DNA from: Sphingomonas panacis
GTDB taxonomy: Bacteria > Pseudomonadota > Alphaproteobacteria > Sphingomonadales > Sphingomonadaceae
Assembly: GCF_001717955.1 (NCBI RefSeq)
Contig: NZ_CP014168.1
Coordinates: forward strand, 2,761,501-2,825,500
Reading direction: 5' to 3'
Length of the DNA: 64,000 nt
Shown here: one piece after another, positions 10,401-18,605 of the stretch
How positions within the stretch are numbered: position 1 is the first letter of the stretch
Layout: each line of letters opens with the position of its first letter
Translations under genes and position numbers: made by a program
The notes under the pieces: model-generated
Told to the model about the DNA's origin: nothing
The model's database searches: none
Seen by the model: the letters and a program-made list of their open reading frames with translations, nothing else

Positions 10401-10585
10401 ACGCTGTTCTCCAGCGTGGCGGACGAGGCGCCCGGATAGTTCGCGCGGATGTTGACGGTCGGCGGGGCGACGTCGGGATATTGCTCGATCGGCAGCGTAT
10501 AGATCGCGCCGATGCCCGCCAGCATGATGATGATGGCGATGACCCAGGCGAAGATCGGCCGGTCGATGAAGATGCGCGAGATCAC
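7409..10585 (-). CDS. RND multidrug efflux pump, inner-membrane permease (AcrB/MexB, HAE1 family)
   Basis: 1058 residues, the usual length for HAE1 pumps. TM1 opens the protein (RPIFAWVIAIIIMLAGIGAI), followed by the first porter domain, the TM2-TM6 block with the charged relay motif in TM4 (GLLVDDAIVVVENVER), the second periplasmic half and TM7-TM12. It uses the proton gradient to export hydrophobic or amphiphilic compounds as a trimer with the adaptor and outer-membrane factor. A short Gly run lies near residue 625. The gene starts 7 bases after the adaptor stop. The long open frame on the opposite strand is a shadow. Confidence 0.97.
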   Translation of the reverse strand: MISRIFIDRPIFAWVIAIIIMLAGIGAIYTLPIEQYPDVAPPTVNIRANYPGASSATLENSVTQVIEQQLTGLDGLLYFQSSSSSRGSVTITATFQKGTDPDIAQVQVQNKVQQAVSRLPQQVQQQGLTVTKSNPDFLMVIAIYDTSDRVTNEDVSDYLVSNMQESLGRLKGVGDTNVFGSQYAMRIWLNPDKLASYSLMPSDVTTAIQAQNAEVAAGEIGGAPNPPTQVLDATVTAQTRLQTPEQFRDIVIKTQTDGSAVRIRDVGTVQLGAESYGIVSRYNGHPGAGMAISLAPGADAMSTAELVKAEIERQAKGFPHGFAYAFPQDSTEFIKLSVDEVVWTLVEAIILVVIVMFVFLQSWRATLIPTIAVPVVLLGTFGIFAVAGFSINTLTLFGLVLAIGLLVDDAIVVVENVERLMDEDPSLSPRDATIQSMDEITVALVAIALVLSAVFLPMAFFGGSTGVIYKQFSVTIVSAMVLSVIVALVLTPALTATLLKHRTEEKNDGWFARKSQRAKDWFNTNFDTMVNRYGKAVISVVDRKWLYLLIYALVVALLAFMFVRLPTGFLPTEDQGIASIQYNLAPGSTINATKLAQREIEKYFLTQEKANVEGVLTVAGAGGGGGGGQNAGRGFVAFKDWSERKGSVNGAPAITQRATAALGALRNVEFYAIQPGAVRGLGQSNGFTLELQNTGGLSRADFKAARDKLLAAARGDTRLAAVRPTELDDQPTLRVDVDPLKLSALGLSQASVNATLSTAWGGSYVNDFNDRGRVKRVYVQGEAEYRSRPEDMARWYVRGTSGSMAPFSSFATTSWNTAPNSLSRFQGLSSYEISGQPAPGQSSGDAMNVMTELAAQLPGTSVAWSGLFYQERLSTGQAPFLYGISLLVVFLCLAALYESWTIPVAVLLVIPLGLVGAIFAVTLRGLQNDVYLQIGLLTTMGLASKNAILMIEFAEQAEKKGARVIDAALEAARLRLRPILMTSFAFIFGVLPLAISTGAGANSRVAIGTAVIGGMLTATILAIFYIPLFFVLVRRGVRDGFKAVKHRLHHDTPPETAA

Positions 10586-10592
10586 TGGCGGG

Positions 10593-11795
10593 TCAGCCCT
10601 TCTGGCCGGGCTTCTGCGGCGCCTGGATCTTCTGCGGCGAGCCGGCGGGGACCGGCCTTACCCGGAGGTCGGGCTTGGTCTTCCCGACGCCTTCGGTAAT
10701 GACCTTGTCGCCGGGTTTGAGACCGGCGGTGACGACCCAGTCCGTGCCGACCGTGCGCGTCGCGGTGACGGTGCGCAGCACGGCTTTGTCGCCGTTGAGC
10801 ACGAACACCGTGGCGTCGCCCTTGGGGTTGCGCGACACCGCCTGTTGCGGGATCAGGATCGCGCTGTTGTCGATCGACTGGGCGAAGCTCGCGCGCACGA
10901 ACATGCCCGGGAGCAGCAGCCCTTTGGGGTTTGGGAACACCGCGCGCAGCGTCACCGTGCCGGTGGTCTGATCGACCACGACTTCGGAGAATTGCACCTT
11001 GCCGGTCATGCCGTAATCGCTGCCGTCTTCCAGCTTGAGCGTGACCGCCGCGCTGGTCGCGACTTCACCGCCCGAGGCGAGCGCGCGGCGCAGCCGCAGC
11101 AGGTCGGCGCTCGATTGCTGGATATCGACGAAGATCGGGTCGAGCCGCTGGATCGTCGCAAGGGCATCGGCCTGCCCCGAGGTGACGAGCGTGCCGACCG
11201 TGTAGAGCGAGCGGCCGATCCGCCCGGTGATCGGCGCGGGGACGGTGGTGAAGCGCAGGTTGATGTTCGCCGTCTCCAGCGCGGCACGCTGCTGCGCGAC
11301 CGCAGCCGAGGCCTGCTTCGCGGCGGCATCGGCGTCGGTATAATCCTGCTTGGCGACCGCCTCGATCTCGGCGAGCGGCTTGTAGCGATCGGCCTTGATG
11401 CGGGTCGAGGCCGCGGTCGCCTGCGCGCTCAGCAGATTGGCCTGCGCCTGGTTGGCGGAAGCGCGGTAGAGGCTCGGATCAATCTGGTAGAGCGGCTGGC
11501 CCTTTTGGACGAGCGCGCCCTCGGTGAAGAAACGCCGGTAGATCACGCCCGAGACCTGAGGACGCACGTCCGAGCTTTCGAACGCCGAGGTGCGGCCCGC
11601 CAGTTCGGTGACGACCGGCACGCTGCTGGTCTTGGCGACGACATAGCCGACCTGTGGCGGCCCGGCATTGCCCTTTTTACCGCCGGCGCCACCGCCCGAC
11701 CCCGCCGAACACCCGGCGAGCGCAGCCGTGCAGAGCAGGGCGATGGCGATAGTGGAAGGCGAACGAAGGAAGCGGCAGGGCTGGGGGGGCGTCAT
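10593..11795 (-). CDS. RND efflux periplasmic adaptor (membrane-fusion lipoprotein)
   Basis: 400 residues. The ATG at 11795 is chosen because GGAG lies six bases upstream; the 15-residue extension to 11840 lacks one. The signal has a lipobox LAGC (Cys29). Order: barrel-sandwich (biotinyl-lipoyl-like) strands, alpha-hairpin (about 100-175), second lipoyl half (INLRFTTVPAPITGRIG), beta-barrel and membrane-proximal domain. The C-terminus is Lys/Pro rich. It links pump and outer-membrane factor. It is the first gene of the operon, so the promoter lies between 11796 and 11927; no TetR or MarR regulator is adjacent. Confidence 0.95.
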   Translation of the reverse strand: MTPPQPCRFLRSPSTIAIALLCTAALAGCSAGSGGGAGGKKGNAGPPQVGYVVAKTSSVPVVTELAGRTSAFESSDVRPQVSGVIYRRFFTEGALVQKGQPLYQIDPSLYRASANQAQANLLSAQATAASTRIKADRYKPLAEIEAVAKQDYTDADAAAKQASAAVAQQRAALETANINLRFTTVPAPITGRIGRSLYTVGTLVTSGQADALATIQRLDPIFVDIQQSSADLLRLRRALASGGEVATSAAVTLKLEDGSDYGMTGKVQFSEVVVDQTTGTVTLRAVFPNPKGLLLPGMFVRASFAQSIDNSAILIPQQAVSRNPKGDATVFVLNGDKAVLRTVTATRTVGTDWVVTAGLKPGDKVITEGVGKTKPDLRVRPVPAGSPQKIQAPQKPGQKG

Positions 11796-11870
11796 CGTAA
11801 CTCCATCGCGCATCCGCCCGGAGTGCATGCGAGGGATCATTCCTCCGCATGAGACGCCGAATCCGAATAC

Positions 11871-11893
11871 CGGGTATAACGCTTGTGTACCCG
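11871..11893. promoter_or_regulatory. Candidate operator upstream of the efflux operon
   Basis: Inverted hexamers CGGGTA and TACCCG separated by 11 bases, in the 132-base gap upstream of the adaptor gene. On the minus strand one arm overlaps a TATACC sequence that could serve as a -10 element. A local regulator binding here is possible but unproven. Confidence 0.3.
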
Positions 11894-11927
11894 ACTTCTT
11901 TTGCAGCGCAACACGCCCGATTCGGGC

Positions 11928-12110
11928 TTACCGCAACTTGGCGATCGAGAGTCCGTCGGCCTTGGCGCGATCCTTGGTGGATTCCTCGCTGCGCTTGAGC
12001 GCCTTGGCGATGGCTTTCAGTGCCATCCCCTTTTTCGCCAGCGTGTGCAGCTTCTGGATCTCGTCGGTGGTCCAGGGTTGGCGGTGGCGCTCGAATCGGT
12101 CTTCGCTCAT
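11928..12110 (-). CDS. Small putative helix-turn-helix protein
   Basis: 60 residues, start at the ATG at 12110. The sequence [18 protein letters not shown] followed by [14 protein letters not shown] has the Trp and helix spacing of SANT/Myb or GcrA-like DNA-binding helices, and the tail is basic. Too small for an effector domain. It lies on the same strand as, and 132 bases upstream of, the efflux operon and is divergent from the reductase gene. Regulation of either neighbour is speculative. A full-length ORF of 433 residues on this strand is a shadow; only this C-terminal part looks like protein. Confidence 0.65.
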   Translation of the reverse strand: MSEDRFERHRQPWTTDEIQKLHTLAKKGMALKAIAKALKRSEESTKDRAKADGLSIAKLR

Positions 12111-12203
12111 CGCCGCCCAATACAGGATGCTGGGCGTGGTGACCATCTCGACAATACGGCCGCCGGTTGGCAAAGGCCGGGAAAACGGGGGGTGGAGGAT
12201 CGT

Positions 12204-13433
12204 ATGACCAGCTATGATGTGGTGATCGTCGGGGCGGGGCACGGCGGCGCGCAAGCGGCGGTGGCGCTGCGCCAGCAGAAATTCGCGGGCACGATCGCGA
12301 TGATCGGCGACGAACCCGAACTCCCGTATGAGCGGCCACCGCTCTCCAAGGACTATCTGGCCGGCGACAAGAGCTTCGAACGTATCCTGATCCGCCCGCC
12401 CGCGTTCTGGGACGAGCGAAACGTGACGATGTTGCTCGGCGCGGCGGTGACGCGGGTCGATCCCGAAGCGCGGATCGTCGAGACGGCGGCGGGCGACGTG
12501 ATCGGCTATGGCAAGCTGATCTGGGCGACGGGCGGAAGTCCGCGCAAACTGACCTGCGACGGGCACAGCCTGCGCGGCGTGCATGCGGTCCGCACGCGCG
12601 CCGATGTCGATCAGTTGGTTCGCGAGCTTCCGCAGGTGAACCGTGTCGTCGTGGTCGGTGGCGGCTATATCGGACTTGAGGCGGCGGCGGTGCTGACCAA
12701 GTTCGGCAAACATGTCACCGTGCTGGAGGCGCAGGACCGCGTGCTGGCGCGGGTCGCGGGCGAACCGCTGTCGCGCTTCTACGAGGCCGAGCACCGCGCG
12801 CATGGCGTCGATCTGCATCTGTCGGTCGGCGTCGCGTGCATCGAGGAACGCGACGGCGCAGCCTGCGGCGTGCGGCTGGCGAGCGGCGCGATCCTGCCGT
12901 GCGACATGGTGATCGTCGGCATCGGCGTGATCCCGGCGGTCGAGCCGTTGCTCGCGGCGGGCGCGGAGGGCGGTAACGGCGTCGCGGTCGATGCGCAGTG
13001 CCGCACCAGCCTCGCCGACATTTTCGCGATCGGCGATTGCGCGGCGCACGCCAACCGCTTCGCCGAAGGGGCGACGATCCGGCTCGAATCGGTGCAGAAC
13101 GCCAACGACCAGGCGACGATCGTGGCGAAGACGATCCTCGGCGAGGACGTCGCTTACGATGCCGTGCCGTGGTTCTGGTCGAACCAGTACGACCTGCGCC
13201 TGCAAACGGTCGGGCTGTCGATCGGGCATGACGCGGTGGTGGTGCGCGGAGTTCCCGAGAGCCGCAGCTTCTCGGTGATCTACCTCAAGGCCGGCCGTGT
13301 CATCGCGCTCGATTGCGTCAACGCCACCAAGGACTATGTGCAGGGCCGTGCGCTGGTGCTGGCGGGCGCGGTGATCGACCCCGCGTTGCTCGCCGATGCC
13401 GACGTACCACTCAAGGCGATGCTGCCCGCCTGA
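12204..13433 (+). CDS. FAD-dependent ferredoxin/rubredoxin-type reductase
   Basis: 409 residues, start set by GGTGGAGGATCGT before the ATG. Two Rossmann motifs are visible: the FAD site [13 protein letters not shown] near residue 6 and the NAD(P)H site [13 protein letters not shown] near 150, then the second FAD contact [10 protein letters not shown] near 275 and a reductase C-terminal domain. This is the glutathione-reductase-type ferredoxin reductase of oxygenase systems (like PdR or ThcD), passing electrons from NAD(P)H to a 2Fe-2S ferredoxin. No oxygenase is adjacent. The 2Fe-2S ferredoxin at 24689 is a possible but distant partner. Confidence 0.92.
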   Translation: MTSYDVVIVGAGHGGAQAAVALRQQKFAGTIAMIGDEPELPYERPPLSKDYLAGDKSFERILIRPPAFWDERNVTMLLGAAVTRVDPEARIVETAAGDVIGYGKLIWATGGSPRKLTCDGHSLRGVHAVRTRADVDQLVRELPQVNRVVVVGGGYIGLEAAAVLTKFGKHVTVLEAQDRVLARVAGEPLSRFYEAEHRAHGVDLHLSVGVACIEERDGAACGVRLASGAILPCDMVIVGIGVIPAVEPLLAAGAEGGNGVAVDAQCRTSLADIFAIGDCAAHANRFAEGATIRLESVQNANDQATIVAKTILGEDVAYDAVPWFWSNQYDLRLQTVGLSIGHDAVVVRGVPESRSFSVIYLKAGRVIALDCVNATKDYVQGRALVLAGAVIDPALLADADVPLKAMLPA

Positions 13434-13447
13434 TTTCGGAGACGTTG

Positions 13448-13933
13448 ATGAGCCTGTTCCTTGCCGCCGCTCTGCTCGTTGACCAGACCACGCCGATCCC
13501 CAAGCTGCCGCCGGCGAACCCGATCCCGCTCGCGGATGCCGATACCGGCGCGGTGATGGCGCCGGTCACCGCGTTCCTCGCCGGTGTCGCGGCGAGCGAC
13601 CCCAAGGCGATCCTCGCAGTGGTGCGCGCCGACGGCGGCGCGACCTATGCGGCCGAGAACCCGGACGGCACGCGCACGATCACGCGGCGGAGCTGGGCCG
13701 AGGTCGCGGCGCGCTTCGCCCCGGGCGCCGACCGCTTCGAGGAGCGGATCAGCGACCCCGCGATCGAGAGCGACGGCGATATCGCGATGGTGTGGGCGCC
13801 CTACACCTTCCGCATCAACGGCACGCTCCATCATTGCGGCGTCGATCATTTCGATCTGGTCCGCGAAGGCGGCACCTGGAAGATCGCCAATGCGAGCTGG
13901 TCGTCGCGCACGACGGGGTGCGACGCACAATAA
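13448..13933 (+). CDS. Exported SnoaL/NTF2-like protein
   Basis: 161 residues from an ATG with GGAG six bases upstream. A short hydrophobic N-terminus (MSLFLAAALLV) may be a signal peptide. The rest has the cone-fold pattern of small NTF2-like (DUF4440/SnoaL) proteins: APVTAFLAGVAASDPKAI helix, then strands ending with VDHFDLVREGGTWKIAN. Such proteins are often lyases, isomerases or simple binding folds, and no catalytic residue can be assigned. It starts 14 bases after the reductase and is probably cotranscribed. Confidence 0.75.
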   Translation: MSLFLAAALLVDQTTPIPKLPPANPIPLADADTGAVMAPVTAFLAGVAASDPKAILAVVRADGGATYAAENPDGTRTITRRSWAEVAARFAPGADRFEERISDPAIESDGDIAMVWAPYTFRINGTLHHCGVDHFDLVREGGTWKIANASWSSRTTGCDAQ

Positions 13934-14012
13934 TCGATTTCGGGCCGAACTGGCATAATCCTGCGACAAAGTGCGGGCATCCGGGCTCCGTTACGAAACG
14001 GGGACGATTTCC

Positions 14013-16805
14013 ATGCGCCGCAGCTCTGCCATAATGTTTCTCGCATGCGCGAGCATCGCGACGATCGCCGCCGCGCAGGATGGCGCGCCGACGCGGCACG
14101 CTCCGACGCCGCCCGAAGAGGCTACGGAGGCTGAGGAGCCTGACATCGTCGTGCAGGGCGTAAAGCCGCCCGGCTCGGTGGTTGGCGACATTCCGCCCGA
14201 ACAGACGCTCGGGCCGGCCGACATCCGCTCCTACGGGGTCAGTTCGGTCGCCGATCTGCTCACCGAATTGTCGCCGCAGACGCGCAGCGACCGTGGCGGT
14301 GGCGGCGCGCCGGTGGTGCTGCTCAACGGCAAGCGCATCTCCAGCTTCGCCGAAATCCGCGACATCCCGACCGAAGCGATCCTGCGCGCCGAAATCCTGC
14401 CCGAAGAGGTCGCGCTGAAATACGGCTACCGCGCCGATCAGCGCGTGGTGAACATCGTGCTGCGCCGCCGCTTCCGCGCGCTCACCACCGAACTCGCCGA
14501 TACGATGCCGACCGCCGGCGGCAACAATAGCCCTGGCATCGAGGCCGATCTGCTCAAGATCCAGAGCGGCACGCGCGCCAACGTCCACCTCTCGTACAAG
14601 TCGAGCTCGGCGCTGACCGAGGACGAGCGCGGCATAACCTCGTCATCGCGCAATGGCGTGACCGGGGTGGTCAGCCCGCTCAACCCGAACGGATATCTCG
14701 ACCCTGCGCTCGGAACGCTGACGACGGCCAGCCTGCCCCGCGCGGCCGCCACCGCCAATCCCGCGCTCGGCGATTTCGCGGCGGCGGCGGCGAACCTTAC
14801 CGATCAAAGCCCGTATCGCACGCTCGTTCCCTCGAGCCGCGACTTCGCGGTCAATTCGAACTACGCGACATCGATCTTCGGCAACGTCAGCGCGGCGTTC
14901 AACGGGCGTCTCGAAGTCACCGACAGCCACGCGCTGAACGGCTTGCCCAACGCCGCGCTGACGCTGCCGGCGGGCAACCCGTTCTCACCCTTCTCGCAAA
15001 ATGTGGTGCTCGATCGATCGGTCGGCGCGGGCTATCTGCCGCTGCGGCAGGATTCGTCCAGCGTGATCGCGCATTTCGGCACCACGCTCAACGGCAATGC
15101 CGGCACGTGGCAATGGTCCGTGACGGGCACGTATGACCGCACCGACAGCAAGACGTTCACCGATCTCGGCATCGATACGTCCGCGTTCCAGGCGCGGCTC
15201 AACGCGGGTGATCCGACCGCCAATCCCTATGGATCGCTTGCCGGCCAGTTGGGCGCGCTGCCGGTCAACCGCGGCACTTCGACCGCGCAGACCGGCGGCG
15301 CCGACGCGCTGTTCAGCGGCACGCTGTTCAAGCTGCCGGCGGGCGCGATCTCGACCGCGATCCGCGTCGGCGCGCAGACCAACAGCTTCGACAGCCGCTC
15401 GTACCGTTCGAACATCGAACAGGCCGGCACCGTCCGGCGCGACATCGTCAACGGCCAGATCAACGTCGACATTCCGCTCACCAGCCGGTCGAAGCAGGTG
15501 CTGGGCGCGATCGGCACGCTGTCGGCCAACGTCAACCTCGCGGTCGATCATCTCTCCGATTTCGGCACGCTGACGACGGTCGGCTACGGGGTGAACTGGG
15601 CGCCGGTGCCGGCGTTGCGCATCATCGCTTCGGCGACCGATGAGGACGACGCGCCGACCGCGCAGCAACTCGGCAACCCGAGCATCGTCACGCCCAACGT
15701 GCGCGTGTTCGATTACGTCACCGGCAACAACGCGATCGTCACCGCGATCAGCGGCGGCAACCGCGCGTTGATCGCCAGCACGACACACACCAAGAAGCTC
15801 CAGGCGACTCTCAAGCCGTGGGCGGCGAAGGACATCAACCTCACCGCCAATTACGTGCAGGTCCGCACCGAGAATCCGGCGGTGTCCTTCCCCGGTGCGA
15901 CCGCCGCGATCGAAAGCGTGTTCCCCAACCGGTTCGTGCGCGATGCCGAGGGCGATCTGACCCAGGTCGATCAGCGGCCGATCAACTTCGCCGAATCGAG
16001 CCGATCGGAACTGCGCTGGGGCGTCAACTTCTCGGTGCCGCTCAAGTCGAAGATCCAGAAGGCGTTCGAGGCCTATCGCGCCGGCAAGGGGCCGAACCCG
16101 CTGGAGGGCTTGATGCCGCCGGGCGGACGCCGGCCCGAGGGCGCGCCTCCGGGCGGGCCGGGCGGAGGCCCACGCAACGGCGGTTTCGGTGGACCGGGCG
16201 CTGGTGGACCCGGCGGCTCGGGCGGTCCGGGCGGTCCGGGTGGTCCGGGGGGCGGTGGTCCCGGCGGGGGCGGCTTTCGCGGTGGTGGCGGCGGCTTCGG
16301 CGGGCGCGGGCAGGGCGGCGGGCGGCTGCAGTTCGCGGTCTATCACACCTGGCACTTCACCGATCGCGTGCTGGTGGCGCAAGGCGGCCCCGCGCTCGAT
16401 CTGTTGCGTGGTGACACGATCGGCTCGGGCGGCGGCCAGCCGCGTCACGAGATCGAGGCGCAGGCCGGCTATAGCAACAACGGCCTCGGCGCGCGGCTTT
16501 CGGCCGACTGGCAGAGTGCGACCGACGTGACCGGCGGCACCGTCGGCAACCCCGATCCGCTGCACTTCTCCGCGCTCGGCACGATCAACCTGCGGCTGTT
16601 CGCTGATCTCGGCCAGCGGCTCGATCTGGTGAAGGCGCATCCGTGGGTGCGCGGGATGCGGATCGCGTTCGGCATCACCAACCTGTTCGACACGCGCCAG
16701 ACCGTCACCGATTCGCAAGGCGCGACGCCGGTCGCCTATCAGCCGGGGTATCTCAACCCGCTTGGGCGGACGGTGCGTCTCTCTGTGCGCAAGCTGCTGT
16801 TCTGA
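14013..16805 (+). CDS. TonB-dependent outer-membrane receptor with glycine-rich insert
   Basis: 930 residues. Signal peptide 1-21 (ending IAAA), TonB-box-like DIVVQG at 44-49, plug domain about 70-165 (VLLNGKRIS, then EILPEEVALKYGYRADQRVVNIVLRR), then the beta-barrel, ending in Phe. Residues roughly 706-771 form an almost pure Gly/Pro/Arg stretch between barrel strands, very unusual for a barrel loop. The shortened plug and lack of a known ligand motif leave the substrate open. Neighbours give no hint. The ATG at 14013 fits the signal peptide; upstream in-frame codons do not. Confidence 0.88.
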   Translation: MRRSSAIMFLACASIATIAAAQDGAPTRHAPTPPEEATEAEEPDIVVQGVKPPGSVVGDIPPEQTLGPADIRSYGVSSVADLLTELSPQTRSDRGGGGAPVVLLNGKRISSFAEIRDIPTEAILRAEILPEEVALKYGYRADQRVVNIVLRRRFRALTTELADTMPTAGGNNSPGIEADLLKIQSGTRANVHLSYKSSSALTEDERGITSSSRNGVTGVVSPLNPNGYLDPALGTLTTASLPRAAATANPALGDFAAAAANLTDQSPYRTLVPSSRDFAVNSNYATSIFGNVSAAFNGRLEVTDSHALNGLPNAALTLPAGNPFSPFSQNVVLDRSVGAGYLPLRQDSSSVIAHFGTTLNGNAGTWQWSVTGTYDRTDSKTFTDLGIDTSAFQARLNAGDPTANPYGSLAGQLGALPVNRGTSTAQTGGADALFSGTLFKLPAGAISTAIRVGAQTNSFDSRSYRSNIEQAGTVRRDIVNGQINVDIPLTSRSKQVLGAIGTLSANVNLAVDHLSDFGTLTTVGYGVNWAPVPALRIIASATDEDDAPTAQQLGNPSIVTPNVRVFDYVTGNNAIVTAISGGNRALIASTTHTKKLQATLKPWAAKDINLTANYVQVRTENPAVSFPGATAAIESVFPNRFVRDAEGDLTQVDQRPINFAESSRSELRWGVNFSVPLKSKIQKAFEAYRAGKGPNPLEGLMPPGGRRPEGAPPGGPGGGPRNGGFGGPGAGGPGGSGGPGGPGGPGGGGPGGGGFRGGGGGFGGRGQGGGRLQFAVYHTWHFTDRVLVAQGGPALDLLRGDTIGSGGGQPRHEIEAQAGYSNNGLGARLSADWQSATDVTGGTVGNPDPLHFSALGTINLRLFADLGQRLDLVKAHPWVRGMRIAFGITNLFDTRQTVTDSQGATPVAYQPGYLNPLGRTVRLSVRKLLF

Positions 16806-16821
16806 AGGGGAAAAGAGAGGT

Positions 16822-16894
16822 TCGCGCAGAGGCGCAAAGGGCGCGGAGGTGTTGGGCGTGGATCGGGCGAAGCGCCCTTTGCGCCTCTGCGCGA
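16822..16894. repeat. Palindromic repeat with perfect 23-base arms
   Basis: Arms at 16822-16844 and 16872-16894 are perfect reverse complements (core CGCAGAGGCGCAAAGGGCG) around a 27-base loop. It lies 16 bases after the TonB receptor stop and upstream of the SDR gene. It looks like a dispersed repeat and could form a strong RNA hairpin in either direction. Confidence 0.85.
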
Positions 16895-16976
16895 GCCAAA
16901 CTTCCTTGCGCGCGAAGCCTTGCAATCGCCCCTCCGCCCGCGACATGAGGGCGCGCAACCTTGAGGAGATTTTGCG

Positions 16977-17720
16977 ATGCCGACCGCCTTCATCACCGGC
17001 GCCACCGCCGGCATCGGCGCCGCGACCGTGCGCGAACTGGCCGGATCGGGCTGGCATGTCGTCGCAACCGGGCGCCGGGCGGACCGGCTCGACGCGCTGG
17101 CGGCGGAGATCGGCGATCTCGTCCATGTCGCCGCGTTCGACGTGCGCGACGAGGCCGCGTTCGAAGCCGCGCTCGCCGCATTGCCCGCGCCATTCAGCGA
17201 CATCGATCTGCTCGTCAACAATGCCGGCCTCGCGCTCGGCACCGCGCCCGCGCAGAGCGCCGACCTCGATCAGTGGCGCACGATGATCGACACCAACATC
17301 ACCGCGCTTGCCACCGTCACGCACCGGCTGCTCCCGGGGCTGGTCGCGCGCAAGGGCGCGATCATCAACCTGTCCTCGGTGGCGGCGACCTATCCGTACA
17401 CCGGCGGCAACGTCTATGGCGGCACCAAGGCGTTCGTCCACCAGTTCAGCCTGGGCTTGCGCTCCGATCTGGCGGGGACGGGGGTGCGAGTCACCTCGAT
17501 CGAGCCGGGCATGGTCGAGACCGAGTTCACCTTGGTCCGTACCGGCGGCAATCAGGCCGCATCCGACACGCTGTACGGGGGCGCCGAGCCGATGACCGCC
17601 GAGGACATCGCCGCGACGATCGCCTGGGTGGCGACGCTGCCGCCGCATCTCAACATCAACACGCTGGAACTGATGCCGGTGCGGCAGAGCTTTGCGGGGT
17701 TCCAGGTTTCGCGCGCGTAA
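16977..17720 (+). CDS. ydfG: SDR oxidoreductase, YdfG-like 3-hydroxy acid dehydrogenase
   Basis: 247 residues; ATG preceded by GAGGAG. Classical short-chain dehydrogenase: cofactor loop TGATAGIG (8-15), an Arg-rich GRRADR turn after the second strand that suggests NADP, NNAG near 80, and the catalytic Ser134, Tyr147 and Lys151. These three positions and the total length coincide with E. coli YdfG, which oxidises L-allo-threonine and 3-hydroxy acids and reduces malonic semialdehyde. Substrate assignment is by similarity recalled, not by search. Confidence 0.88.
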   Translation: MPTAFITGATAGIGAATVRELAGSGWHVVATGRRADRLDALAAEIGDLVHVAAFDVRDEAAFEAALAALPAPFSDIDLLVNNAGLALGTAPAQSADLDQWRTMIDTNITALATVTHRLLPGLVARKGAIINLSSVAATYPYTGGNVYGGTKAFVHQFSLGLRSDLAGTGVRVTSIEPGMVETEFTLVRTGGNQAASDTLYGGAEPMTAEDIAATIAWVATLPPHLNINTLELMPVRQSFAGFQVSRA

Positions 17721-17731
17721 AATCCCCAGAT

Positions 17732-17812
17732 CCGTTCGTGCTGAGCTTGTCGAAGCACGTGCCCAGAGCGCGCGTTTCGTGGCACGTGCTTCGACAGGCT
17801 CAGCACGAACGG
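17732..17812. repeat. CCGTTCG-type palindromic repeat between convergent genes
   Basis: 32-base arms at 17732-17763 and 17781-17812 with one mismatch (core CTGAGCTTGTCGAAGCACGT). Lies between the SDR and 2OG-Fe oxygenase genes, which converge here. Same family as the elements at 25133, 26046, 54295 and 60921. Confidence 0.92.
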
Positions 17813-17842
17813 CGGTGAGCGTCTTCCCGCTAACGCTTCGCC

Positions 17843-18517
17843 TCACCCCTGAATCCAGTTCCCCTCGCGGAACCACTTGGTCACGATGTACTTGGTGCCC
17901 TTCATCACCGCGACGCCTTCGTGGAGCGTCTTGTCGTTGGGGCTGCCATCGGGGTTCATGTTGTTCCACGCGAGCAGCAGCCCCCGCTTCGGGTTGACGC
18001 GCAGCCCCGCGAGCGGGAACCACGTCGCGCCGCCTTCCTCGACATCGTTGAGATAGATCATCGTCGTCCAGGTGCGCTGGCCGCCGCATTGCTGCATCGC
18101 CGGCCAATAGGGCTGGTCCTCGCTGAACCAGTCGCAATGTGCGCGGAATTGCTGGCCGGGCGCGTAGCGCTGGCCCTGCATCGTCTCGCCTTGGAGCGGA
18201 TCGAGCCCGAGCAGTTCGGCGATCGCCTCGTCGGTGGGGCGGACTTCGGGGGACCAGCGATCCATGTCGCAACTGTCGCTGGTGCGGTAATCGGGATCGG
18301 CCGTGCTGAGCACGGTCGAGGGGCGGCGGTTCGCGTCGATCATCGCGCGCAGCCGCGCGCACTGCCCGGCGCTCAGGAAATCCGGGTGATAGAAGAGCTG
18401 GATCGCGTCGCTCTTGGCGGGCTCCGCCGCCGGGTTGGCGGCGAGGCGGGCCGACACAGCCTCTCCGTAATGTTGGCGTACCGGCGACGTTCTGACAGGT
18501 TTCTTGCGGAACAGCAT
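17843..18517 (-). CDS. 2OG-Fe(II) oxygenase, prolyl 4-hydroxylase type
   Basis: 224 residues. Jelly-roll metal site: H127-x-D129 in FRAHCDWF and H199 in KTLHEG, with K207 placed to bind the 2-oxoglutarate carboxylate. An RTSDSCDM segment near 78-85 matches the prolyl 4-hydroxylase alpha-subunit pattern (RTS-x-S). Such enzymes use O2 and 2-oxoglutarate to hydroxylate a protein or small-molecule substrate. No partner is adjacent. No signal peptide, so cytoplasmic. Confidence 0.9.
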   Translation of the reverse strand: MLFRKKPVRTSPVRQHYGEAVSARLAANPAAEPAKSDAIQLFYHPDFLSAGQCARLRAMIDANRRPSTVLSTADPDYRTSDSCDMDRWSPEVRPTDEAIAELLGLDPLQGETMQGQRYAPGQQFRAHCDWFSEDQPYWPAMQQCGGQRTWTTMIYLNDVEEGGATWFPLAGLRVNPKRGLLLAWNNMNPDGSPNDKTLHEGVAVMKGTKYIVTKWFREGNWIQG

Positions 18518-18552
18518 CGCGCCGTTTCAGCGCAGGCCCTGGCGAAAAACAA

Positions 18553-18580
18553 GGGGCCGGACGATCTTTCGTCCGGCCCC
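18553..18580 (-). terminator. Rho-independent terminator of the RcnB-like gene
   Basis: Twelve-base perfect stem (GGGGCCGGACGA / TCGTCCGGCCCC) with a TCTT loop. On the minus strand it is followed by TTGTTTTT, a proper U-tract. It sits between the RcnB-like gene and the 2OG-Fe oxygenase gene. Confidence 0.9.
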
Positions 18581-18605
18581 CCGATCACTCTAGCGGAAGC
18601 GCGCC

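Noticed and set aside
7307..10699. 1130-codon open frame on the plus strand
   Set aside because: It is antisense to the RND pump gene; composition is Arg/Asp/His-rich without domains, typical of GC-rich shadow frames.
16130..16325. Frameshift in the TonB receptor at the Gly-rich part
   Set aside because: The frame stays open on both sides and resumes barrel-like sequence.
14985..18362. 1125-codon open frame on the minus strand
   Set aside because: Shadow of the TonB receptor and SDR genes; low complexity and no family pattern.
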